Assembly: GCA_028565715.1 (NCBI GenBank)
Contig: JAOXYC010190244.1
Coordinates: 1-12,233 of the forward strand
Length of the DNA stretch: 12,233 bases
Direction: 5' to 3'
From: Phoronis pallida
Taxonomy: Eukaryota; Phoronida; Phoronidae
Shown in pieces: positions 1-6,406 of this stretch. Within the stretch, counting starts at the first letter, position 1; each line of letters starts with the position of its first letter. The notes under the pieces are model-generated. The model worked only from the letters and a program-made list of their open reading frames with translations, had not been told where the DNA came from and ran no database searches. Position numbers and translations under genes: made by a program.

Positions 1-377
1 TTAATTACCAAAATTTGAGTAAAATAAGCGCTTTGGAATGCTAAACTGGTGGTTTGTTAAAATTCAAATTCTTGATTCGTCAGACCAATGTTATGTGATC
101 TGGTGATTCACACTCACCACCGCGTAACTCACAATAGCTAGCTGTCGGACGGGATCTTTCCTGTCTATAGCCATAGGCCATTAATGCAATGCTACTGTCT
201 TACTGGAGCTTTTATCAGAGAATCTAGCCTCAGTCACCAGGTCACTGACACAAACTGACAAAGACAGACAATAGCGGTGGCAATAGACAGATATATGATA
301 GACGGTAGGACTAACCCAAGAGCCAGTTGGAGTCCATTTGCACAAGAAAGGTCAAAAGGCATATTTATATGATAAGT
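1..377. other. 5' flank, no gene seen
   Basis: This stretch is AT-rich, with stops in all frames. It shows no recognisable exon, RNA gene or long repeat. It lies upstream of PDHB and could hold distal promoter sequence or a non-coding first exon, but nothing in it can be named. Confidence 0.5.
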
Positions 378-504
378 GGTGATTATTTATTATATATGAC
401 GACTCATGAAAATCGCACGGATTCCCGTTATTCAGTCACTTTCTTGATTGAATAGCGAGAATAAGTGAGAATTCCCGCGAGTCGTCACATAATATATAAT
501 CACC
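378..504. repeat. Imperfect fold-back (MITE-like) element
   Basis: The left end (about 378-404, beginning GGTGATTATTTATTATA and ending GACGACTC) is the reverse complement of the right end (about 479-504, GAGTCGTCACATAATATA to ATCACC), apart from a 2-bp indel and a few mismatches. An inner pair, TTCCCGTTATTCA and TGAATAGCGAGAA, extends the hairpin towards the centre. There is no coding capacity, so this is a non-autonomous fold-back element. The family is unknown and no clear target-site duplication was found. Confidence 0.65.
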
Positions 505-599
505 TAATTTGTCACTCCTTGCCACCGTTGGATTTCCAGGATGAATAACAAAATCACCACACTCCACAAATTAAGCAGGTTTCTCAACTTATAAAATCC

Positions 600-900
600 T
601 AAAATAATTAAAACACCTTGTACCGGTTAAAAATATATTAAAATCACTACACTAGCTTTCGGATCTTGTCCTTCGTCGGGTGAAAAGCATAATGATGAAA
701 TTGCCCACCAATTGCTGTTATATACGGATCTGTTCATTTTCCTTGCTTCTCCCTCTAAAATGAACAGATCCGTAAATAACAGCAATTGGCGGGCAATTTC
801 CTCATTATGCTTTTCATCCGACAAAGGACAAGATCCGAAAGCTAGTGTAGTATAAGACTTTAATACATTTTAAACGGTACAAGGTGTTTTAATTATTTTA
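600..900. repeat. Long fold-back element with ~140-bp arms
   Basis: The sequence from about 600 to 745 is nearly the perfect reverse complement of about 755-900. The outer ends read TAAAATAATTAAAACACCTT and its complement. The inner arms share the AGCTTTCGGATCTTGTCC, GCATAATGA and AACAGATCCGT blocks. The loop is only about 15-20 nt. A 13-bp direct repeat, TTATAAAATCCTA, occurs at 589-601 and 936-948. It could be a target-site duplication, but it is not flush with the right arm. The 65-codon open frame on the - strand here is a by-product of the palindrome, not a gene. Confidence 0.88.
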
Positions 901-1018
901 TTATTTTATTTACCCGTCCTTGACAACATATTTTATTATAAAATCCTAGATTCGCACGCCTTGGGCATAAGGTTAGAAACGTCGACGCCAGTTAGATTTT
1001 GATTCCTGAGCATTGGCC
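901..1018. promoter_or_regulatory. Proximal upstream region of PDHB
   Basis: This short interval between the fold-back element and the PDHB start region should hold the proximal promoter or 5'UTR if the first coding exon is at 1019-1056. No clear TATA box or initiator can be assigned. It is inferred from position only. Confidence 0.25.
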
Positions 1019-1056
1019 ATGGCACGACAGTTTTTCACTCCTCTCAGCTCAGGGTT
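1019..1056 (+). CDS. PDHB: Candidate PDHB first coding exon (presequence), unresolved
   Basis: An ATG at 1019-1021 in a strong initiation context (GGCCATGG) is followed by a good donor, GTAAGT, at 1057. Read from this ATG the peptide is MARQFFTPLSSG, which looks like a presequence (basic plus hydroxylated residues). It ends in phase 2, so it does not fit the strong acceptor before 1139 (phase 0). It would fit the weaker AAG acceptor at 1123-1125, giving a linker CYFQ before MTCRDA and an unusually short 69-bp intron. Alternatively, reading 1031-1056 in the phase that fits the strong acceptor gives FHSSQLRV joined to MTCRDA. That resembles a presequence cleavage region but needs another exon upstream. 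Neither model is proven. Confidence 0.35.
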
Positions 1057-1138
1057 GTAAGTTTTGAGAAATAATGGGAGTGTGATAAACATTTTTAACT
1101 AAGAATCCTTTTGGCACTAAACAAGATGTTATTTTCAG

Positions 1139-1309
1139 ATGACTTGTCGTGATGCGTTGAATCAAGCACACCGTGAAGAGATGACAAAAGATGACAAAGT
1201 ACTTGTGATTGGCGAGGAGGTCGGATATTATGATGGAGCATATAAAGTCACTCGTAACTTACTCAATGAATTCGGAGACAAACGCGTTCTGGATACACCA
1301 ATCACAGAG
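1139..1309 (+). CDS. PDHB: PDHB exon: start of mature E1 beta to catalytic Glu
   Basis: The exon has 57 codons from MTCRDALNQ to DTPITE. Its acceptor is TTTTCAG (1132-1138) and its donor is GTAGGC (1310). The frame is closed upstream by TAA at 1118-1120, so an intron must precede the exon and the ATG at 1139 is probably internal. Its first residue aligns with mature residue 3 of human PDHB. The last codon is the conserved catalytic glutamate that activates ThDP. Confidence 0.95.
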
Positions 1310-4300
1310 GTAGGCCTAAGTAAATTAAAATAGTAACAATAGTGTCTCACCTTCCGATCAATCCATCTTCTTTCTGTTTGAAGGTAAGACTTAAATTTTT
1401 TTAAAAAGTAAGTTTGCTGGATTTCAAATGAATGTATTTTGCCACTTAAATGCAGGCAATCATAATTTTTATCACCACACACTTTAGATTTAAACTATGT
1501 TTTTTTATAGATGGGATTTGCTGGTATAGCCATCGGGGCTGCCATGTCCGGGCTGAAGCCTATCTGTGAGTTTATGACATGGAACTTCTCAATGCAAGCT
1601 ATTGACCAGGTAAGTGAAGGCATGTACTATGGGCCAAGCTTACCAGTGTTTTTACAAGTCATTTCACATACATGCCTGCCAGGATATCTGTTTGCAGAAC
1701 TCTAATAGACTAGACTATCCAACAAAATCCTTAATTAATCATTGGACAATAGAGTGTTATGAAGTCATGTGAAATAAACTGATTCATTGTAAAATTGTGC
1801 ACTTTCACCCCTAAGTATTCAAGGATTTATCAATGCCTATTCTTCAACCAACTAGGCACCTAAATGTTTCATAACTCAAGAAAGTTCTTAACTCTGGGGA
1901 ACATTTTGAAAGGAACATTCAGTCATGCAATACCATGGAGTACTTTAATGAGTAATCTGGTTTCCAAATTTCAGGTTATCAATTCTGCCGCCAAATCGCA
2001 CTACATGTCAGCTGGTATCGTTCCTGTACAGATGGTGTTCCGTGGACCAAATGGTGCAGCAATGGGTGTAGGGGCACAACACTCTCAATGTTTCGGGGCC
2101 TGGTATAGTTCCTGTCCCGGCCTGAAAGTCATCTCTCCATACTCAGCGGAGGACTGTAAGGGACTGTTGAAATCTGCCATCAGAGACCTCAATCCAGGTT
2201 GGTTTGGTTTTATTAACAAAAATTTTAAAATTCTCAAAATGTATTTGTTAGTTTTAGTATCGTAGCAGTTCTTGTAGCAGCATTGAAAAGACCAGTTGGT
2301 ACTGGGTAGAACAGCTATCAAACAAATGGGAGACCTGTACCAATGCTCATTGCCCAGTTAGCAGTTCTGAATTGCCAAATTTACCAATTTTTGTCAGTAA
2401 AAAGCGCTTGATTTATATCCAACATTCTTTATAATTCTCCCGGTGGGAACTGTCCACAACTATTTTATGTTCAAGTCTTCACAAATTGTACTATGCTCTA
2501 TACTGGCTATTAATAGCGCTATTATGCGTAAATATTCTGACAAAATTAACTCCGGCTGGGTAGCTCAGTTGGTTAGAGCTACCGAACGGCAATTGGGAGA
2601 CCTGGGTTCGATTCCCAGTCCAGTTCGGATTTTTTCTGTCTTTTCAAATTCATATGCTCTAAATATTTTCCTTATTGAATGAAGTTCTTTGATTTTTCTT
2701 TCAGTTATTTGTCTAGAGAATGAGCTCATGTACGGTGAATCATTTGATATGTCTGACGAAGCTATGTCAGATGAGTTTTTAATTCCCATTGGTAAAGCAA
2801 AAATAGAAAAAGAAGGTGAGCTGTTTATAAGATATTAGGAAACAATAGAGCACTACGCTGGTGTTTTTCTCAACAACAAGACTTTTATAAAAGAACTTTA
2901 ACCATTGCTTTAATTTTAACACTCTGCTTTGTTTTGAATGTTGCATGATGTAAAAGCATCATTAGACATCTTGCAATAATTAATTAACCAGTGTTGAAAG
3001 TTAAACACTCTGGTTAAAGTTTTATGAAATTGAGTTTGGTGTTTTCGGCCATTCCCAATTTTTGCATTTTGATTTTACAGAAATTGAGTCAAAATGTGTT
3101 ATGAGTTGTTGTCTAGTTCTTGTTGACTCAAATTCATATATTTTAGAATTATAAGAGTATGAAATGGTTCCAATATAAATCGGTTAATACTCCTCAATGT
3201 GTTCTCATCTTTGGTGCTGAAAATAAATAAATTTCTGCTCCACCTTATTTCAGGTAAACACATAACATTGGTATCACACTCACGGTTTGTTGGTCACTCA
3301 CTGAGGGCGGCGGAAGAGTTAGCAGGGCAAGGCATTGAATGTGAGGTATGGACCACTATCAGATTTACTGACAATGCCAAAGTTTTGGATGCAAAGGACT
3401 TTTTTAAAACATTTGTTTTAAAATTTGGTAAAATCTACTTTTATTAATAAGTGTTTTGTCTTAAATGTTCATTTTAAAGACTGAGAGTCTGGCAAATAAT
3501 CTCATTGGTAGGTCTTTGCAAAGGCGATCATAAGTTTGATTCCACTCAGAGGAGGTTGTGCCTTTGTATTTTTGGGCAAGAAACTTTAAAACAAGGCTTT
3601 GCTTCAAGTAATGAGAACCCGCTATGGTTGGGAAGTAACTTCCAATGGACTCACCCAAAAGGTTGTTGGGTTAATTTTGACCCGTACTAAACTTGTTAAA
3701 AAGTTCACTTACTGGATGAGATGTTTTTGCATTGGTTAAGACACTATAAATGAACTTTTTAATGAATGGATCCCGGCAGAGTTAGTGTAATTATTATAAT
3801 TTCTACTGAATTAGTCTACTCATTGTCTTCATCATCGCTTTCAGGTTATAAATCTGAGGACACTACGACCTTTAGACGAAGAAACAATTGTGAAATCTGT
3901 GATGAAGACAAATAATTTAGTCACCGTAGAAGGTGGTTGGCCACAATGTGGTATTGGTTCAGAGATCTGTGCTAGGATTATGGAAAGTAAGTACAATGTA
4001 GATTGAAATTTAGTCACTTTTAGTAAAATGTAGTTGAGGTAGTAATAATTTAGTCAGACAAATATAAAGTGTAATCAAAAAATAATTTTAATATATTGGT
4101 AGGTAGGTTTAAAATCTCATAAAAATATGTTACTTGGTGGTTGTCCTAAAACAGAAGTACATTCCCGCTGGTGATACCTTTTTTGCTGGAATAGCCTTTT
4201 GTTAGTTTTAGTCAAGGTGTTATTAGGTATTAATTATGTTGTCACTTTGGAAGAGAAAGCTTAAATTTCTTAAAAAAAACTCATTTACAAAATTTTATTT

Positions 4301-4562
4301 TGTTTTGAACATCCACGCGAATGAGGCATAGTAAACAGCAAAGCAAAAAAATGACAGTCATGACAATCTAAAAACTGACATTCAACATAACAATTTTATG
4401 TTTTTTCTTACAGGTCAAGCCTTCAATTATCTCGACTCCCCCGTCGTAAGAGTGAGTGGTGCTGATGTTCCCATGCCGTACGCTAAATCACTAGAAGACA
4501 ACGCTCTTCCTCAAGTGTTCAATATTGTCAACTCTGTGAAGAAAACTCTCAACGTTCAGTAG
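1139..4562 (+). CDS. PDHB: Pyruvate dehydrogenase E1 component subunit beta (mature protein, 7 exons)
   Basis: E1 beta pairs with E1 alpha as an alpha2-beta2 tetramer in the mitochondrial matrix. It carries out the thiamine-diphosphate-dependent decarboxylation of pyruvate and reductive acetylation of E2 lipoyl groups. The CDS joins 1139-1309, 1511-1609, 1975-2197, 2705-2815, 3254-3345, 3845-3986 and 4414-4562. All introns are GT-AG and all phases agree (0,0,1,1,0,1). The joined protein has about 328 residues, against about 329 for mature human E1 beta. Family landmarks in order: [17 protein letters not shown], the catalytic glutamate of DTPITE (Glu59 of the mature human protein), [28 protein letters not shown] with the conserved His, [34 protein letters not shown] and DVPMPYAK near the C-terminus. 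The ThDP-binding pyrimidine domain comes first and the transketolase C-terminal domain follows. No frameshift or missing key residue is seen. The presequence exon is not securely placed. Confidence 0.96.
1511..1609 (+). CDS. PDHB: PDHB exon: [12 protein letters not shown] block
   Basis: The exon has 33 codons in phase 0/0, with acceptor TTTATAG (1504-1510) and donor GTAAGT (1610). It encodes the glycine/alanine-rich helix and the [15 protein letters not shown] segment of the ThDP-binding domain. The open frame continues past the donor, but that extension is intronic. Confidence 0.96.
1975..2197 (+). CDS. PDHB: PDHB exon: FRGPNGAA / AQHSQCF segment
   Basis: The exon has 74 codons plus one base, from VINSAAK to RDLNP. 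The acceptor is ATTTCAG (1968-1974) and the donor is GTTGGT (2198). It holds the conserved active-site histidine in GAQHSQCF and the [20 protein letters not shown] segment. The Met and frame upstream (from 1864) are intronic. Confidence 0.96.
2554..2626 (+). repeat. tRNA-derived element (SINE head or tRNA pseudogene)
   Basis: The segment folds as a 73-nt cloverleaf. The acceptor stem GGCTGGG/TCCAGTT uses several G-U pairs, the D arm is GCTC...GAGC, and the T arm is CTGGG-TTCGATT-CCCAG. It has a Pol III A box (TAGCTCAGTTGG, 2561-2572) and a B box (GGTTCGATTCC, 2605-2615). A run of six T follows at 2630-2635, as in a Pol III terminator. The anticodon arm is poor: position 33 is C rather than U, one stem pair is broken, and the apparent GGC anticodon is not normally used for Ala in eukaryotes. 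A tRNA-derived SINE or a tRNA pseudogene in a PDHB intron is more likely than a working tRNA. No LINE-like 3' tail was identified. Confidence 0.75.
2705..2815 (+). CDS. PDHB: PDHB exon: LENELMYG / IPIGKAKIE
   Basis: The exon has 111 nt in phase 1/1, with acceptor TTTCAG (2699-2704) and donor GTGAGC (2816). It covers the end of the ThDP-binding domain and the linker into the C-terminal domain. The acidic stretch between MYG and FLIPIG differs from the human proline-rich one, which is a normal variable spot in the family. Confidence 0.95.
3254..3345 (+). CDS. PDHB: PDHB exon: start of the C-terminal domain
   Basis: The exon has 92 nt. A split Gly codon is followed by [16 protein letters not shown] to AGQGIECE. 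The acceptor is TTTCAG (3248-3253) and the donor is GTATGG (3346). A Phe stands where vertebrates have Pro in SHSR-P-VGH. The open frame before and after the exon is intronic. Confidence 0.95.
3845..3986 (+). CDS. PDHB: PDHB exon: VTVEGGWPQ
   Basis: The exon has 47 codons plus one base, from [13 protein letters not shown] to ICARIME. The acceptor is TTTCAG (3839-3844) and the donor is GTAAGT (3987). It carries the family-diagnostic [10 protein letters not shown] motif of the transketolase C-terminal domain. Confidence 0.96.
4163..4200. repeat. Solo end of the 6475-6593 MITE family
   Basis: The run from about 4170, GGTGATACC, six T, then GCTGGAATAGCCTTTT, matches the right end of the element at 6475-6593 (GGATACC, T run, GCTGGAATAACCCT). 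Only one end is present, so this is a truncated copy in the last PDHB intron. Confidence 0.6.
4414..4562 (+). CDS. PDHB: PDHB last coding exon with stop
   Basis: A split Ser codon is followed by 48 codons ([37 protein letters not shown]) and TAG at 4560-4562. The acceptor is CTTACAG (4407-4413). The C-terminal KKTLN matches the usual end of animal E1 beta, so the protein is full length at this end. Confidence 0.96.
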
Positions 4563-5055
4563 CAGAGATGGGGTTTTGGTGTTTCTGGGTTTAATAGTCA
4601 AGTCGCACACAAATTAACAATTCTTTACAGAAAAAAAACCCGGTGGGTGTAATTGATACGAACATGTATATTGGTTTTGATATGTTTTTTTTGCCAAAAT
4701 TAGTTTAAAAATATGAGTTGAGTATCGTACAGTGTTTTTTGAGTTTTTTCAGTCTGAGATTACTACATTTTGTTATTCATTATAATCTGAAAATTTAGAC
4801 ACTTCTTGAGTACTTGACCACTGCATTTGAATTTTTTAAAATGTTCACTTCATTATTCTTTCATCCAAGTCTTTTCTGTACTCGTCTACATCTCATGTGA
4901 AAAAATTAACAGAGAAATCTTGAAGTTTGGACATTTTCACGAGTCCCCTGATGCGTTGGTTGTTTTTATTAAAATAATGTGTGGGTGCTGTTTATGAAGG
5001 ATTAATTAGGGGAATTGTATGATGTTTCATAGGATTAATAAAACTTTGTCAATTA
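4563..5055 (+). other. PDHB: PDHB 3'UTR
   Basis: This AT-rich non-coding sequence follows the stop. The first canonical AATAAA (5037-5042) would give a 3'UTR of about 500 nt, ending just before the fold-back element at 5056. A longer form reaching the AATAAA at 5798 is possible. Confidence 0.6.
5037..5042 (+). terminator. Proximal PDHB poly(A) signal
   Basis: This is a canonical AATAAA on the + strand, 475 nt after the PDHB stop. Cleavage would fall at about 5055-5070, at the left edge of the fold-back element. Confidence 0.55.
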
Positions 5056-5406
5056 GTTGAATAGAGTTATAAATCTAATCACTGGACCAACCGATTAATT
5101 TTCCCAACGTTGCGAACACGTCTGTGTCCTTTGACTAGGGTTTGCGTAGTGAGCTTTTGCAGGGAATTGTGGAGTGACGTCACGGAGCCCTCGGCTGAGA
5201 GTGACCTCCGATATTAGGATTTGAGATTCTGTGTAAAATCCTGGTCCAGGAATTGGAAAGTCTAAATCTTACACCTCCTTGTTTGTCGAGGGATTCTGTG
5301 CTATAATTCCGTCTACACAACCCTAGTCAAAGGACACAGATGTGTTCGCAACGTTGGGAAAATTAGCCCGCGAGTCCAGTGATTAGATTAATAACTCTAT
5401 TTAATT
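5056..5406. repeat. Fold-back MITE with ~90-bp terminal inverted repeats
   Basis: The left arm (about 5056-5147) and right arm (about 5311-5406) are near-perfect reverse complements. Shared blocks include AATCTAATCACTGGA, TTTTCCCAACGTTGCGAACA and TGTGTCCTTTGACTAGGGTT. The central ~160 bp is unpaired and non-coding. This is a non-autonomous DNA transposon-type element inserted between the two convergent genes, next to the proximal PDHB poly(A) signal. The family was not recognised and no certain target-site duplication was seen. Confidence 0.88.
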
Positions 5407-5797
5407 GATGATCTACCTGGATGACTCATAACCTACATCATATTTGTCAATTAGTGTTTTCTATGAAACACAAGGAAATCTTTTTTGTAAGAGAATGTGT
5501 TTTGTAGAAAGAGGGGATAACTGTCACAAATGATATCCACGTTACGTCTTCATAATGGCTAGTAGTATTTGCTCTAGAAACTTACTATTAAATTGGAACG
5601 CATTTGTGGGATATTTTCTAGCTATTTTAAATGTATTTATATTTCTTTGCATAACCGGTGTCTTGGAAACCAGTTTTGAGTTGCATCTGTATTAAATATT
5701 TAGACTAACATTGATGGAAGGCTTGGCAAGCAGTTTTAAATGTGTTCACTATAGATTACATATTGTGTTCTACTGATATTTATATGTGTATTTGTGA
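5407..5797. other. Intergenic or extended 3'UTR sequence
   Basis: This is AT-rich sequence without a convincing ORF or RNA gene. It would be included in the PDHB 3'UTR if the distal poly(A) signal at 5798 is used. Confidence 0.4.
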
Positions 5798-5803
5798 AAT
5801 AAA
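5798..5803 (+). terminator. Distal + strand poly(A) signal
   Basis: AATAAA on the + strand lies 24 nt before the opposing signal on the - strand. It could serve a long PDHB transcript that reads through the fold-back element. Confidence 0.4.
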
Positions 5804-5826
5804 CAATATCTTCGCACAAGCTTTGT

Positions 5827-5832
5827 TTTATT
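5827..5832 (-). terminator. TMEM209 poly(A) signal
   Basis: TTTATT on the + strand is AATAAA on the - strand. It is the first canonical signal found after the TMEM209 stop (6352-6354) and implies a 3'UTR of about 530 nt, with cleavage near 5805-5815. Confidence 0.5.
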
Positions 5833-6351
5833 CAGTTTCAAGTTCATATTAAACATCAGTTACTGATAGATTACCTTTAAGTTGAGCACTGTTTCTGACG
5901 CAATCTTCTCTGAAACAGATTTCCTACCGTGGACTAATTCTTGAATTCCTGAATCCCAGACATATGCACTATGGTGGGAAATCAGCCATGTGAGCCAGAA
6001 GATATGCTTTCTTTTGTTTGCAACAATATGAGCATCATGAATATGGGCTCCAATTTGAGGCTTACACCTATGTTCAATATTATTTCAACAAACATTTCAC
6101 TTTCACTCTTTTGGCTAGAGTAAGCACCTAGGAAATTGCAAAAAAAACGTCTTCCTATTGGGTCATGTTCTGTTGAAAGATCCATACATCATCGAACAAA
6201 CCATTTCTAACATTTTCCCATTTCCAGCAAACCAGGTTTCAAAAAATTTTTCCCAATGAGTTGTCAAATCAGATGATCTTGTATGTTCACTTTACTACAG
6301 ACAGTCCAGGTGTAATGATTTTTTGCACCAAATCGAGACTTCCTGCATTTA
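5833..6351 (-). other. TMEM209: TMEM209 3'UTR
   Basis: This is non-coding sequence between the TMEM209 stop and its likely poly(A) signal. A 67-codon open frame on the - strand at 5982-6185 lies within it and is not supported as coding. Confidence 0.5.
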
Positions 6352-6406
6352 CTAATCTTCTAATGTCCACAATATGTTAACTCCTGACAGTCCTAAATTG
6401 ATGGGC
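6352..6406 (-). CDS. TMEM209: TMEM209 last coding exon
   Basis: The exon has 55 nt after acceptor TTTTTCAG (+ strand CTGAAAAA from 6407). It completes a split Gly codon and reads PINLGLSGVNILWTLED, then TAG at 6354-6352. NLGLSGVNILW matches the extreme C-terminus of the family. Confidence 0.87.

Noticed and set aside
627-824. 65-codon ORF on the - strand
   Set aside because: It lies wholly within the 600-900 palindrome and has no protein-family signal.
2554-2626. Functional tRNA-Ala
   Set aside because: C33, a broken anticodon-stem pair and a GGC anticodon argue against a working tRNA.
5982-6185. 67-codon ORF on the - strand with a QTKES string resembling the TMEM209 KTKES motif
   Set aside because: The genuine GRNN...KTKEHGMLG exon with proper splice sites is at 7463-7536. 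This frame is downstream of the TMEM209 stop, in the 3'UTR.
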